44,644 nucleotides of DNA from Prochlorococcus sp. AG-402-G06 (GCA_003277985.1 QCHR01000010.1:1-44644), one strand, 5' to 3'. Shown: positions 9,744-18,421, numbered from the stretch's first letter. Numbers and translations: made by a program. The notes: generated by a model from the letters alone, not told the origin.

Positions 9744-9774
9744 AAAAAAAAATTCTTAACCAGACCGCTAAGAA
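9744..9774 (-). terminator. Rho-independent terminator of hli
   Basis: Read on the minus strand, an 8-bp stem (TTCTTAGC / GTTAAGAA, with one G-U pair) is followed at once by nine T residues. It lies ~70 nt downstream of the hli stop codon and is the natural end of the hli transcript. Confidence 0.75.
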
Positions 9775-9842
9775 CTTTTGTTAGATCTTTTCAAAAGTTT
9801 TTGAAAAAATTGTTGATATGGTTTAAATGGATTGAGCTCCAC

Positions 9843-9950
9843 TTAGAAAATTCCAGGAATGATTTGACCTGTTGTTGCATAGGCACCAAAGGCTGCAACA
9901 AAGCCAAGCATCGCTGCCCAACCGTTAAACTTTTCTGCTTCAGGAGTCAT
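9843..9950 (-). CDS. hli: High-light-inducible protein (HLIP), 35 aa
   Basis: A single-helix chlorophyll a/b-binding-like protein of the thylakoid, implicated in photoprotection and pigment handling. The 35-aa frame reads MTPEAEKFNGWAAMLGFVAA at its start, including the family signature E-x-x-N-G-x-x-A-M-x-G-F, with one transmembrane helix and a short GQIIPG tail. This is the minimal HLIP form typical of Prochlorococcus, where many copies occur and often sit in genomic islands. The ATG is clear. It has its own downstream terminator and a perfect 11-bp hairpin ~40 nt upstream of the start, so it is probably a single-gene transcript. Confidence 0.93.
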   Translation of the reverse strand: MTPEAEKFNGWAAMLGFVAAFGAYATTGQIIPGIF

Positions 9951-9991
9951 GGCGAAAATAAAATATGAAGCAAATATAAAGAAGAATTAGC

Positions 9992-10019
9992 AATACCGTG
10001 AGTTTTTACTCACGGTATT
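9992..10019. terminator. Perfect 11-bp hairpin between hli and the upstream frame
   Basis: AATACCGTGAG and CTCACGGTATT are exact inverse complements around a TTTTTA loop. On the minus strand the structure is ~36 nt after the stop of the frame at 10055-10453 and ~42 nt before the hli ATG. It could end the upstream transcript or form an hli leader stem. The following minus-strand sequence is only moderately T-rich. Confidence 0.55.
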
Positions 10020-10054
10020 TGATTATGAGACTTGATGCTTATTATAGGAAAAGC

Positions 10055-10408
10055 TTATTTAAGCATCGAAATGATTTGTGCTGAGTGCAATCTTTTCTCG
10101 TGCTCTTTTTTTCTGGCTAAGTGGCTATTCAGGTTGGAGGAGCTGGTACTGCATTTAGACGCAAGGTTCAACTCCGACTGATGTATTGCTTTTCTTTTTG
10201 CCTTTTGGTTGAGCAGTCGAATATTTAACTCGGTTGAATTTGCATAGCTTGGTCTGGAAGATAGAAACAACTCAGCGTTGTGGAGTGAGGTTTTCTTGAA
10301 AAGGCTTTTTCTGATTAAAGGAAGGTGATTCATCGCGTTTCTCGGTAGAGGCAACCCCGTTCCATGTCGCCTAAACATGCATTCCCCTAGGGGAGCGAAC
10401 GTAGTCAT
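10055..10408 (-). CDS. Hypothetical protein (uncertain reading frame)
   Basis: A 117-aa frame from the ATG at 10408 (132 aa from a TTG at 10453). The protein is basic and rich in Ser, Leu, Asn and Arg, with no membrane helix, signal peptide or motif I recognise. In favour of a gene: length in an AT-rich region, and a perfect hairpin just beyond the stop. Against: unremarkable composition, no clear ribosome site, and location in a pocket with decayed genes. Base composition appears somewhat richer in G+C than the flanking intergenic DNA. Confidence 0.35.
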   Translation of the reverse strand: MTTFAPLGECMFRRHGTGLPLPRNAMNHLPLIRKSLFKKTSLHNAELFLSSRPSYANSTELNIRLLNQKAKRKAIHQSELNLASKCSTSSSNLNSHLARKKEHEKRLHSAQIISMLK

Positions 10409-10578
10409 AATGTAGCGGTTGATACCATTTGGTCGATCAAGTGAAATACTCAATTTTGATTTCTTTGAAAAAACACCTTCACCCCTTATTAGTAAATCTT
10501 GAGTACTGCGAGTCTGGTTAAAAAGGTTTTTCAGCAGATCTCCTTCTCCCGACTCTTGATCAGGCCAAGAGAGATTGA

Positions 10579-10698
10579 TTAAGATGCTTTATTTGAGAAT
10601 TTCTTATAGTGTTCCTTTCGTTTGATTCGGCGAAAGTGATGGGATATTGCCCATATGAATAGTTCTGGGCTTCGTTTTCCCAGCATTCGATCACTCAT
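10579..10698 (-). CDS. Possible 39-aa basic small protein
   Basis: An ATG frame directly downstream (minus strand) of the integrase remnant encodes 39 aa beginning MSDRMLGKRSPELFIWAISH and ending with a Lys/Arg-rich tail (FRRIKRKEHYKKF). Coding quality looks reasonable for its length. It may be an independent mini-gene or a fragment of a larger decayed gene. No family recognised. Confidence 0.35.
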   Translation of the reverse strand: MSDRMLGKRSPELFIWAISHHFRRIKRKEHYKKFSNKAS

Positions 10699-10716
10699 AG
10701 TGAGGTTTAAGTTGTG

Positions 10717-10888
10717 TTAGATAAAGTTATGCTGGCGTAATATTGTACTTTCAAAAGCATATGCCCACTGTTTTGCAGCTGCTTTGGAGCTAAAAGTTTT
10801 AGATGTTTGGCCTTGAAATTTCTTCTTCCTCATAAGTGCTTGCCAGCCACTTCAGCTTCTACGAATGGTTGCTAATTTTTGGGTTCAT
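10717..10888 (-). pseudogene. Tyrosine integrase/recombinase remnant (N-terminal fragment)
   Basis: Read from 10888 on the minus strand: ATG-initiated MNPKIS, then a one-base frameshift, then TIRRS, an in-frame TGA (10852-10854), then SGWQALMRKKKF, QTSKTFSSKAAAKQWAYAFE and a TAA at 10717. The pattern G-W-Q-A-x-x-R-x-K...SKTF-x-x-K-x-x-A-x-x-W-A-x-x-x-E is the N-terminal arm-binding region of phage-type tyrosine recombinases. The core and catalytic domains (R...HxxR...Y) are absent. At least a frameshift, a stop and a truncation make it non-functional. It lies just beyond the 3' end of tRNA-Thr, the usual place for an integrated element, so it marks a former tRNA-targeting island or prophage. 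Confidence 0.7.
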
Positions 10889-10928
10889 CAGGTCAGATGC
10901 ATTAATTAAAAATGGTGTAAAAACAACA

Positions 10929-10958
10929 AAAGTGGACGCGAAATTGGACGTCCACTTT
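10929..10958 (-). terminator. Terminator downstream of the tRNA-Tyr/tRNA-Thr transcript
   Basis: Perfect 10-bp inverted repeat AAAGTGGACG / CGTCCACTTT with a 10-nt loop. On the minus strand it is followed by TGTTGTTTTTA, a U-rich tract, and it lies ~55 nt after tRNA-Thr. Best read as the intrinsic terminator of the tRNA pair. Confidence 0.75.
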
Positions 10959-11014
10959 CAATGATTTGCGATCCTAGTGCCTTAGATCGCCTGCCCTGGT
11001 TAAGCTTCCGACGA

Positions 11015-11086
<72 letters not shown>

Positions 11087-11097
11087 TTGTGGAAAGA

Positions 11098-11179
11098 TGG
11101 GCCGGGTTGGATTTGAACCAACGTAGGCGTAGCCAGCGGATTTACAGTCCGCCCCCATTAACCACTCGGGCACCGACCC
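11098..11179 (-). tRNA. tRNA-Tyr (GTA anticodon)
   Basis: A class II tRNA with a long variable arm on the minus strand. The acceptor GGGTCGG pairs with CCGGCCC (one G-U). The anticodon loop CTGTAAA carries GTA, and the T arm has GGTTCAAATCC. It lies 11 nt upstream of tRNA-Thr, so the two are almost certainly cotranscribed. CCA is not encoded. Confidence 0.97.
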
Positions 11180-11288
11180 GATCCACTTAATGAGATTAAC
11201 AGTAAAAGGTGCCATTTTTATCGAATTCGTTGGTGCTTTGAGCTTGGAATAGATACGATCTATATAGATGTTTGATTTGACAGAAAGT

Positions 11289-11726
11289 ATGAATATATTG
11301 CTAATCAATGGACCCAATTTGAATCTTGTTGGAAAAAGGGAGCCCTCCATCTATGGCTCACAAACATTGGAGGACATCCAAGAAGAGTTGTTGACTTTAG
11401 CTAGTGAACTTGAGGCTAAGCTCAAATTCTTTCAAAGCAATTCAGAAGGTGAGCTGATTAATTGCATTCATAATAGTGTTGGTTCAATTGACGGAATATT
11501 AATTAATGCAGGTGCTTATACACATACCTCTATTGCTCTTAGAGACGCATTGTTAGGAGTTGCTATCCCTTACGTGGAAGTACATTTAAGTAATATTTAC
11601 TCTAGAGAGAAATTTCGCCATAAATCATTCCTTTCAGATAAAGCCTTGGGTTTGATTTGTGGTTTTGGAGCAAGTAGTTATCAACTTGCATTGAAAGGAA
11701 TAGTGTCTCATCTAAAGTGCGTATAA
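11289..11726 (+). CDS. aroQ: Type II 3-dehydroquinate dehydratase
   Basis: Third step of the shikimate pathway (dehydroquinate to dehydroshikimate), cytosolic. The 145-aa type II enzyme is recognised by [21 protein letters not shown] at the N-terminus (catalytic Arg and Tyr), the NSEGELI loop, [19 protein letters not shown] and the [15 protein letters not shown] stretch with the catalytic His. An in-frame ATG at 11268 would add seven residues; I choose 11289 because the family starts at this point. The coding direction is away from the divergent tRNAs, and miaE follows after 7 nt, implying cotranscription. Confidence 0.96.
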   Translation: MNILLINGPNLNLVGKREPSIYGSQTLEDIQEELLTLASELEAKLKFFQSNSEGELINCIHNSVGSIDGILINAGAYTHTSIALRDALLGVAIPYVEVHLSNIYSREKFRHKSFLSDKALGLICGFGASSYQLALKGIVSHLKCV

Positions 11727-11733
11727 GGAGCTT

Positions 11734-12348
11734 ATGGGTCATTCAAACTCTCAAATTTTTGGGCAACCAAAGATTCGCTGGTTAATAAATAAAACAACTG
11801 AAGATTGGATAAATCTTGCAAATGCTAATCCCATGGAAATACTTTTGGATCATGCACATTGTGAACGAAAAGCTGCCGGAGTAGCTCTGCAACTTATGTT
11901 TCGCTATGTAGGTGAACCTGGACTTTCGGAGGTGTTAAGTCCATTAGCAAGAGAGGAACTTGAACATTTTGAGAGGGTGTTGTCAATTTTGCATGCTCGT
12001 GGAAAAAAACTTAAAAAATTAGCCTCACCTCCCTATGGAGCCATTCTGGCAAAAAATATTTCCAAAGATGAACCAAGACGAATGTTGGACAGTTTTCTAG
12101 TAGCCGGACTTATTGAGGCAAGGAGTCATGAAAGAATGGCTTTATTATCTATTCATTCCCCAGATATTGAACTTCGTAACCTATATGCTGACTTATTAAA
12201 AAGTGAGGCTAGGCATTTTGGGGTTTACTGGAAGTTGGCAAATGAGCGTTTTGATCAAAATATTATTACTTCTAGGCTAAAGGAATTAGCTAAGGTTGAA
12301 TCAAATGCTTTAGTAGAGATGCATCATGAGCCAAGAATGCATAGTTGA
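11734..12348 (+). CDS. miaE: tRNA-(ms2io6A)-hydroxylase MiaE
   Basis: A diiron monooxygenase that hydroxylates the isopentenyl group of ms2i6A37 in tRNAs reading U-starting codons. The 204-aa protein shows iron-ligand motifs spaced as in the ferritin-like fold: DHAHCERKAAG (~45), REELEHFERVL (~80), EARSHERMALL (~132) and KSEARHFGVYW (~160). A strong ribosome site (AAGGAG) precedes the ATG. Its place after aroQ, 7 nt apart, suggests one transcript. It would need MiaA and MiaB, which are not in this window. Confidence 0.92.
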   Translation: MGHSNSQIFGQPKIRWLINKTTEDWINLANANPMEILLDHAHCERKAAGVALQLMFRYVGEPGLSEVLSPLAREELEHFERVLSILHARGKKLKKLASPPYGAILAKNISKDEPRRMLDSFLVAGLIEARSHERMALLSIHSPDIELRNLYADLLKSEARHFGVYWKLANERFDQNIITSRLKELAKVESNALVEMHHEPRMHS

Positions 12349-12384
12349 TTATCTCTTTTAAGTAGACAGAAATTACAAAATCAA

Positions 12385-13113
12385 ATGAAAGTTTTGACTA
12401 TTACTGGCGTAGGGCCAGGAGATCCGTCTTTGTTAACTTTGGCAGCAGTTGAGGCCATACAAGAGTCAACAGTTGTTTCTTATCCTGTTACGACTATCGG
12501 AGGAGAGAGTCTTGCTGAAAAAATTGCTTCAAAATGGATCACCAAAGATAAAAAAAAATTGCCTATTTACTTTCCTATGGTTGACGATCAAAACACTTTA
12601 AAAAGTGCATGGCGAATTGCCGGAGCTGAATTAATGAAGATGGTTGAGGAAGGTGAAAGAGTCGTTTTCCTTTCTCAAGGAGATATCTCACTATTTTCTA
12701 CAGGTTCGTATCTTTTAAAGGACTTAGAAAAATTTCATCCAGAGTGTCTGGTTAAATTAATTCCAGGCATTACTTCTTTTGCTGCTGCTGCTGCTAAAAG
12801 TAAATTGCCACTGGCTTTTCAAGAAGAACAATTGCTTGTATTACCCGTGCCAGATTTATATGATGAACTAAAGGTTACGTTATCTGAAGCAGCATCAACG
12901 AATAGGGTAGTTGTTTTGCTAAAGCTTGGTAAAAAATGGACATGGGTCAAACCTTTGCTTGAAGAACTCGATTTGATAGAGAGCTCTATATTCGTAGAAA
13001 AAGTTGGGCTTTTAGATCAAAAAATTCTTAGGGCATCTAATCTATCTTCTGCAAGTAGGTCATATTTTTCTTTGCTACTGGTTCGACAAAGTTGGCCTTT
13101 GATAATGCCTTGA
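12385..13113 (+). CDS. cobI: Precorrin-2 C20-methyltransferase
   Basis: SAM-dependent methylation at C20 of precorrin-2 (or its cobalt form) in cobalamin biosynthesis. The 242-aa protein has the tetrapyrrole-methylase opening GVGPGDPSLLTLAAVEA, the central SQGDISLFSTGSYL (SAM-binding) and PGITSFAAAAAKSKLPLA. The (GCT)5 run at ~12779 encodes the Ala stretch after PGITSF. Prochlorococcus makes pseudocobalamin, which fits. It follows miaE by 36 nt on the same strand and converges on dus with 5 nt between stops. Confidence 0.94.
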   Translation: MKVLTITGVGPGDPSLLTLAAVEAIQESTVVSYPVTTIGGESLAEKIASKWITKDKKKLPIYFPMVDDQNTLKSAWRIAGAELMKMVEEGERVVFLSQGDISLFSTGSYLLKDLEKFHPECLVKLIPGITSFAAAAAKSKLPLAFQEEQLLVLPVPDLYDELKVTLSEAASTNRVVVLLKLGKKWTWVKPLLEELDLIESSIFVEKVGLLDQKILRASNLSSASRSYFSLLLVRQSWPLIMP

Positions 13114-13118
13114 AACTT

Positions 13119-14105
13119 TTAGTTGAATCTCATAAGTTCGTCTTCGAGCAGTTTTATGGCATCGTTTGGAGTACGCGCTCTAACAAGTTTATGTCTAAGT
13201 GCCGTGGCTCCTTGAAAACCTCTACAAGTCCAATTCATGTGTTTCCTAGCAATTAAAAGTCCATGATTCCCTTTCTTTGAAATGAGTAATTTAAGGTGCT
13301 CTAAAGACAAACTGACTTTCATTTTTGCGTCAGGAGGTATGAAAGTTTTTTGATTTTGAATCTCCTCCTCAATTTGCCCAATCAGCCATGGAGCTCCCAT
13401 ACTGGCCCTGCCTATCATTACTCCATCAGCATTTGTAATTTGAAGGCATTTAATTGCATCACTAGAGTTTTTAATATCACCATTGGCGATGATAGGGATA
13501 TCTAATGACTTTTTGATTTTCGAAATAGCTTCCCAGTTTGCGCAACCAGAAAAGCCTTGTTTTCTCGTTCTCCCATGAACAGTGATTAGTTGAGCCCCTG
13601 CGTCCTGAAGCCCTAAGGCAAAAGATATTGGATCACTGCTGGTTTCACACCATCCCAACCTTATTTTTACTGTTACTGGAATTGATATCGCTTGAGAAAC
13701 CTTCTTGACGATTTGTTGAGCAAGTTCTGGTTCTTTTAATAGAGCACTCCCTCCTCCTTTCTTTGCTATTTTTTTTACAGGGCAACCCATGTTTATATCA
13801 ACAAGGAATGCACCAGATGATTCGGCTTTGATTGCAGCATCTACCATTGAATCTGGACGATGGTCAAAAAGTTGAACGCCAATTGGTCCACTTTCTTCTG
13901 AAAGTTCAATTACTTTTTCTTCCCCATGACCTAATTTAAGACTTTTAGCATTAACCATTTCTGTAAAAAGTAATGCCTTTGGAGACCATCTACGAACAAA
14001 TTTTCTGAAGATTTGATCGCTTACACCTGCAAGTGGAGACTGAATGATTGGGCACTCTAAATATCTAGATGTCCCATTCCCTGATAAAAAAATCGGAGGT
14101 AACAC
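13119..14105 (-). CDS. dus: tRNA-dihydrouridine synthase
   Basis: An FMN-dependent enzyme reducing uridines in tRNA D-loops. The 328-aa protein shows the family order: QSPLAGVSDQIFRKF (FMN site), VDINMGCPVKKIAKKGGGSAL with the catalytic Cys (~C108), ITVHGRTRKQGFSG, PIIANGDIKNSSDA and MIGRASMGAPWLIGQI. The DusB/NifR3 subgroup is the closest by overall pattern. The N-terminus carries ~15 extra residues before the PLAGV motif, and a later start is possible. Convergent with cobI. Confidence 0.95.
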   Translation of the reverse strand: MLPPIFLSGNGTSRYLECPIIQSPLAGVSDQIFRKFVRRWSPKALLFTEMVNAKSLKLGHGEEKVIELSEESGPIGVQLFDHRPDSMVDAAIKAESSGAFLVDINMGCPVKKIAKKGGGSALLKEPELAQQIVKKVSQAISIPVTVKIRLGWCETSSDPISFALGLQDAGAQLITVHGRTRKQGFSGCANWEAISKIKKSLDIPIIANGDIKNSSDAIKCLQITNADGVMIGRASMGAPWLIGQIEEEIQNQKTFIPPDAKMKVSLSLEHLKLLISKKGNHGLLIARKHMNWTCRGFQGATALRHKLVRARTPNDAIKLLEDELMRFN

Positions 14106-14438
14106 TTTTATTCTCAGAGTAAGCTTGGATTTATTTCAGTCATTACAAAAAAACAAAGTTTTATCTGTAATGTTGGTTTCAGAAAATAAGCAAACAATAC
14201 TGAATGAGGCTTTTAAGGAAATTGGTACTTGTAGAAAAGCTATCAATAACAGAAGGATTGTAATTGTAGTTGGCTTGGAATTTGATAAATCCCTTTTTTT
14301 TGAGGTTAATCTTTTTAGGGAAGTTTGATTTTTAAATCTCATGTTGGAATCGAACTCTCTGCTCATACTTGTAGTATGAAGAATTAACCTTGATTTTGAC
14401 CTATAAAGGTTGAATAATCTTATGAAAGATAGAGAATT
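14106..14438. other. Dus-der intergenic region with ambiguous short frames
   Basis: The 333-nt gap holds a 52-aa plus-strand frame (ATG 14170 to 14328; contains INNRRIVIVVGLEFDKS) and an overlapping 68-aa minus-strand frame (ATG 14342 to 14136; one hydrophobic stretch TITILLLLIAFLQVPI). At most one can be real and neither has a good ribosome-binding site or a family I know. The plus-strand frame has the more protein-like composition. The der promoter must lie in the last ~100 nt. Confidence 0.3.
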
Positions 14439-15809
14439 TTGGCACTACCTATAATCGCAATAATTGGACGCCCAAATGTTGGGAAATCTACATTGGTTAA
14501 TCGCTTATGTCAGAGTAGAGAAGCTATTGTTCACGATGAGCCAGGAGTAACCAGAGATCGAACTTATCAAGATGGATTTTGGAGGGATAGAGATTTTAAA
14601 GTTGTTGATACAGGTGGTTTGGTTTTTGATGACGATAGTGAGTTTCTTCCTGAAATAAGAGAGCAAGCTAATCTTGCACTTGAAGAAGCCATCGTTGCAT
14701 TGGTAGTTGTTGATGGCCAAGAGGGAGTTACTACAGCCGATGAATCTATTGCTGAATTCTTGAGGTCTCATTCCTGTAAAACACTAGTAGTAGTTAACAA
14801 ATGTGAATCTCCTGAACAAGGGTTGGCAATGGCCGCTGAGTTTTGGAAGCTTGGCCTTGGTGAACCTTATCCAATCTCTGCCATACATGGAGTAGGAACA
14901 GGAGATCTTCTTGATCATGTGGTCACTTTGTTCCCCTCCAAAGATTTAGATGAAGATAGTGATGCTCCTATTCAATTGGCAATCATTGGAAGACCAAATG
15001 TAGGTAAGTCCAGTCTGCTCAATGCAATTTGTGGAGAGACAAGAGCAATTGTTAGTTCAATAAGAGGTACGACTCGAGATACGATTGATACTCGCATAAC
15101 TCATCAGGGTAAGCAATGGAAATTAGTTGATACGGCGGGAATACGTAGACGTAGAAGTGTTAATTATGGACCAGAGTTCTTTGGTATTAATCGGAGTTTT
15201 AAAGCAATTGAAAGAAGTGATGTTTGTGTGTTGGTTGTAGATGCTTTGGATGGCGTCACAGAGCAAGACCAAAGGCTTGCAGGTAGAATTGAGCAGGAAG
15301 GAAGAGCTTGTTTGATTGTTGTTAATAAATGGGATGCTGTTGAAAAAGATAGTCATACAATGTCTGCAATGGAAAAAGATATTCGTTCAAAGCTATACTT
15401 TCTTGATTGGGCCGAGATGATTTTCACTTCAGCGCTTACAGGACAAAGAGTAGAAGGTATTTTTGCATTAGCTACTTTGGCAGTTGATCAAAACAGAAGA
15501 AGGGTCAGTACCTCTGTTGTTAATGAGGTGCTGACTGAGGCATTGAAATGGAGAAGCCCTCCCACCACGAGAGGTGGAAAACAGGGGCGTCTCTATTACG
15601 GAACCCAAGTGGCTATTAACCCTCCTAGCTTTACTCTTTTCGTGAATGAACCTAAATTGTTTGGGGAAACATATAGAAGATATATTGAGAGACAAATTAG
15701 AGAGGGTCTGGGTTTTGAAGGTACTCCTATTAAATTGTTTTGGAGAGGGAAGCAGCAACGTGATGTTGAAAAAGATTTAGCACGCCAACAGAAAGGGGGG
15801 CGAAATTAG
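14439..15809 (+). CDS. der: Ribosome-assembly GTPase Der (EngA)
   Basis: A double-domain GTPase needed for 50S subunit maturation. The 456-aa protein contains two complete G domains: [10 protein letters not shown] at residue ~10 with DTGG and NKCE motifs, and [10 protein letters not shown] at ~184 with DTAG and NKWD, followed by the C-terminal KH-like domain (ending near [10 protein letters not shown]). The start is TTG at 14439, fixed by the family N-terminus [16 protein letters not shown]. It is the first gene of a tight co-directional run (7 nt to the next gene). Confidence 0.97.
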   Translation: MALPIIAIIGRPNVGKSTLVNRLCQSREAIVHDEPGVTRDRTYQDGFWRDRDFKVVDTGGLVFDDDSEFLPEIREQANLALEEAIVALVVVDGQEGVTTADESIAEFLRSHSCKTLVVVNKCESPEQGLAMAAEFWKLGLGEPYPISAIHGVGTGDLLDHVVTLFPSKDLDEDSDAPIQLAIIGRPNVGKSSLLNAICGETRAIVSSIRGTTRDTIDTRITHQGKQWKLVDTAGIRRRRSVNYGPEFFGINRSFKAIERSDVCVLVVDALDGVTEQDQRLAGRIEQEGRACLIVVNKWDAVEKDSHTMSAMEKDIRSKLYFLDWAEMIFTSALTGQRVEGIFALATLAVDQNRRRVSTSVVNEVLTEALKWRSPPTTRGGKQGRLYYGTQVAINPPSFTLFVNEPKLFGETYRRYIERQIREGLGFEGTPIKLFWRGKQQRDVEKDLARQQKGGRN

Positions 15810-15816
15810 TATTTTT

Positions 15817-16731
15817 ATGGATTGGCTAAAAAAGATTCCAATAGGGCAATATGTCTCAGGCAAGGCTGGCTGGCTCCGTTGTATTGACCCTCGAATTAAA
15901 CTCTCCTGGATACTGTTGTTTTTGTTGACACCAATTTTAGCGAACTCAGTCTGGAGAATTTCAATAGCTTGTTTCCTTTTATTTATCACATTTATTAGTT
16001 TTTTGCCTCCACGAATTTGGTGGAGATCTCTAGTCTTTTTATTATTATTCTCTTTGATTATTGGATTTTTATCGATTGTTTTACCTGCGAGTGAAATTTC
16101 AAGTGGATTGAGTATTAGAGCACCGGATGAAATACCAGGAGTAGTTGTTTTGTCGAGGTCATGGGAGGTCTTTAGACTGGGGCCATTTAACTTCGGAGGG
16201 ATTTCGATAGGACCATTAATTGTCGATCGTCGCTCTGCAGAATTAGGTATTAAAACTTCAACTCTTATTTTTACTGTTGTTCACAGTGTCAACTTGATGT
16301 TAATAACAACCCCGCCTGAGGATCTTGTCTGGGCAATAAGGTGGTTTTTTGCACCTTTGACTTTATTGGGATTTCCTTTGGAAAAATTTTCATTTCAACT
16401 CCTTTTGGCCTTACGATTTTTACCTTTAGTTCAAGAGGAACTCCAAAACCTATTTCGCTCAATTGGTGTGAGGGCTATTAATTTTAGAGATTTGGGTCTT
16501 AAAAAGACATTAGGCTTTTTTGTTACGATAGGGGAAAGACTTTTGTCAAATATTTTGCTGAGGGCAGAGCAGGGAGCTGATTCTTTAATGTTAAGAGAGG
16601 GGCTTTGGCTATCTTCAGAGCAACTACGGCCTTGGATTGTTATTGATCCTAGATATTTGTTGATTAATTTAGGTTCGGTTTTTTTGCTTTTCATAGCTAT
16701 TATCTTACGTTGTATGTATGGTACGTTTTAA
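15817..16731 (+). CDS. ECF-type transporter transmembrane (T) component, CbiQ/EcfT-like
   Basis: A 304-aa integral membrane protein with an early basic segment, six or so hydrophobic helices, and the CbiQ/EcfT coupling region: LLALRFLPLVQEELQNLFRS followed by ARAINFRDLG-like VRAINFRDLGLK. These short helices contact the ATPases in energy-coupling-factor vitamin and metal transporters. No ATPase (A) or substrate-binding (S) gene is adjacent, so the substrate is unknown; partners must lie elsewhere. It is embedded between der and pipX with 7- and 18-nt spacing, an arrangement suggesting a single operon. Confidence 0.85.
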   Translation: MDWLKKIPIGQYVSGKAGWLRCIDPRIKLSWILLFLLTPILANSVWRISIACFLLFITFISFLPPRIWWRSLVFLLLFSLIIGFLSIVLPASEISSGLSIRAPDEIPGVVVLSRSWEVFRLGPFNFGGISIGPLIVDRRSAELGIKTSTLIFTVVHSVNLMLITTPPEDLVWAIRWFFAPLTLLGFPLEKFSFQLLLALRFLPLVQEELQNLFRSIGVRAINFRDLGLKKTLGFFVTIGERLLSNILLRAEQGADSLMLREGLWLSSEQLRPWIVIDPRYLLINLGSVFLLFIAIILRCMYGTF

Positions 16732-16749
16732 CTAAAAAAAAACTAAGAT

Positions 16750-17016
16750 TTGAACGCTGAACGCTATCTAAATCATCCAACTTTTGGAATGCTATATCTA
16801 GTGTCACCAGCAAGTAATGGTCGAGATGTGTATGCAACTTTGTACGCACAGAAAATATTTTTTTTAGTTACTTTGCAACCACGTGGAGCAACCTTTGAAG
16901 TCATTCCATATATGGATGCCAGGCATTATTCTGAAATGCACTTGTCTAAGTGTAAGAGAGATAAATCTGACGATATGGACGTATGGAAGGAATTATTTAA
17001 TCAAACTTTTATGTGA
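16750..17016 (+). CDS. pipX: PipX, PII-interacting coactivator of NtcA
   Basis: A small cyanobacterial regulator that binds either PII (GlnB) or the nitrogen regulator NtcA, linking carbon/nitrogen status to transcription. The 88-aa protein starts ERYLNHPTFGMLY and has ATLYAQKIFFLVTLQPRGATF, the Tudor-like PipX core, then C-terminal helices ending WKELFNQTF. The length agrees with known PipX (~89 aa). The start is TTG at 16750, 18 nt after the transporter gene. The stop overlaps the pipY start (GTGA) by 4 nt, the classic pipX-pipY arrangement. Confidence 0.93.
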   Translation: MNAERYLNHPTFGMLYLVSPASNGRDVYATLYAQKIFFLVTLQPRGATFEVIPYMDARHYSEMHLSKCKRDKSDDMDVWKELFNQTFM

Positions 17017-17675
17017 CTTTATTTGGTTTGATTTTGCTTTGCTCTAATGAATTTAAGACCCTAAAAGATTCAATACCCTTAGGGGTTAATTTACTTGCCG
17101 TAAGCAAGGGACATCATCAAGATTCTATACGTAAACTTTCAAGTTATGGTCAGTTGGATTTTGGAGAAAGTAGATTACAAGACGCCATTCCTAAGAAAAA
17201 AGACCTGAATGATCTAAAGCAACTTCGATGGCATTTCGTTGGTACATTGCAGAAAAATAAAGTTCGAGGGGTTATTAAAGAATTTGATTTCATTCATTCT
17301 GTTAGTTCTTTTTCTTTACTGGAAAGAATTTCTAGAATTTCACAAGAGGAGCAAAAAACTCCGAATATATTTTTACAAGTAAAATTAAAAGATGACCCCA
17401 ATAAGGGTGGATTTATAAAACAAGATCTTTTGAAAAGCTGGCCCCAAATTATTTCTTTGAATAATATTAATTTGATTGGACTAATGACAATTCCACCAAT
17501 TGCTCTTGATTCGTATCAGAGAAAAAATTTATTTAGTGAATGTAGAAACTTTGCAAATCATTTGGAATTAAAGGATTGTTCAATGGGAATGAGCAACGAT
17601 TGGCAAGAAGCTATTAAAGAAGGTGCTACTTGGATTCGATTAGGTTCGCTTTTGTTCGGTAAACGTCAGACTTAG
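17013..17675 (+). CDS. pipY: PLP-binding protein PipY (YggS/PLPBP family)
   Basis: A pyridoxal-phosphate homeostasis protein with an alanine-racemase-like barrel and no known catalytic activity. The 220-aa protein has NLLAVSKGHHQDSIR (PLP lysine ~K32), FGESRLQDAIPKK, RWHFVGTLQKNKV, LIGLMTIPP, SMGMSNDWQEAI and TWIRLGSLLFG, all family landmarks. Translation starts at GTG 17013 within the end of pipX, so the two are translationally coupled. Genetic linkage and functional interaction with PipX are established in Synechococcus elongatus. Confidence 0.94.
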   Translation: MTLFGLILLCSNEFKTLKDSIPLGVNLLAVSKGHHQDSIRKLSSYGQLDFGESRLQDAIPKKKDLNDLKQLRWHFVGTLQKNKVRGVIKEFDFIHSVSSFSLLERISRISQEEQKTPNIFLQVKLKDDPNKGGFIKQDLLKSWPQIISLNNINLIGLMTIPPIALDSYQRKNLFSECRNFANHLELKDCSMGMSNDWQEAIKEGATWIRLGSLLFGKRQT

Positions 17676-17832
17676 AAAAATTGTCGAAGATATGAAAAAA
17701 CTAATAAAAAAGCTTGCCCCTTAAGATAAGGAACGTTATTTAAGTATATGGTTCATCCTTCAAGTTGTTGAAGATGTATCGATTGTTGGCTAATCCAACT
17801 TTATTAACAAATCATCCCGAGAGGATTAACTG

Positions 17833-18408
17833 GTGTCGCTTATTTCCCGTCTTCGTGCTGTCGTCGCTGGTGATGACTTTTTAGATAGTGATTTTGATGA
17901 GCTCGATTACGAAACAAGTGATGACTTTGAAAATTTCAATAGGGTAAACAAAGAAGGAAGTGGGGAAATGGCACCCATATCTAGGTCCAATCCTTTTAAT
18001 GGAGGTAGTGGCTTTACTTCTTCAAATGTGATTGGTATGCCTGGGATCTCAACAAATGATTCTGAAGTTAGTTTAATGGAACCTCGTAGCTTTGATGAAA
18101 TGCCAAGAGTGATCCAAGCTTTGAGAGAGCGTAAAACAGTTATTTTAAATCTCACAATGATGGAGCCTGATCAGGCTCAAAGAGCAGTTGATTTTGTCGC
18201 AGGTGGAACTTTTGCGATAGACGGTCATCAAGAAAGAGTCGGAGAAAGTATTTTCCTTTTTGCACCTTCTTGCGTAACAGTAACTAATTCATTTCAAGAG
18301 GAAGCATCCCCTTCTAGCATGAGTAATAGAGGGACTGATTTAATTTCTAAGGAAACCTCCTCTGCTCCAGAGCCTGCTTGGGGTGAGACAGTGGCTACTG
18401 CTCTTTAA
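17833..18408 (+). CDS. sepF: Cell-division protein SepF (Cdv2/YlmF)
   Basis: An FtsZ-associated protein that helps assemble and tether the Z ring, essential in cyanobacteria. The 191-aa protein has an N-terminal amphipathic segment ([11 protein letters not shown]), an acidic low-complexity linker (~17-70) and the compact SepF domain (~80-160; [19 protein letters not shown] ... [20 protein letters not shown]). The C-terminal ~30 residues are disordered. Start GTG at 17833 after GAGAGG. It is 13 nt upstream of proC, the same linkage seen in many Gram-positive bacteria and cyanobacteria. Confidence 0.95.
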   Translation: MSLISRLRAVVAGDDFLDSDFDELDYETSDDFENFNRVNKEGSGEMAPISRSNPFNGGSGFTSSNVIGMPGISTNDSEVSLMEPRSFDEMPRVIQALRERKTVILNLTMMEPDQAQRAVDFVAGGTFAIDGHQERVGESIFLFAPSCVTVTNSFQEEASPSSMSNRGTDLISKETSSAPEPAWGETVATAL

Positions 18409-18421
18409 ATAATTAAATAGA

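Noticed and set aside
10100-10200. GGTTCAACTCC near 10168 looked like a tRNA or tmRNA T arm
   Set aside because: The flanking bases do not form the 5-bp T stem, and no acceptor or D arm can be found on either strand.
12779-12800. GCT tandem run in cobI as a phase-variable repeat
   Set aside because: Only five in-frame trinucleotide copies that encode an alanine stretch in a conserved position; length change would not shift the frame.
14505-15758. Several minus-strand frames inside der
   Set aside because: Antisense to a clearly conserved GTPase; Ser/Asn/Thr-rich composition typical of antisense reading of AT-rich genes.
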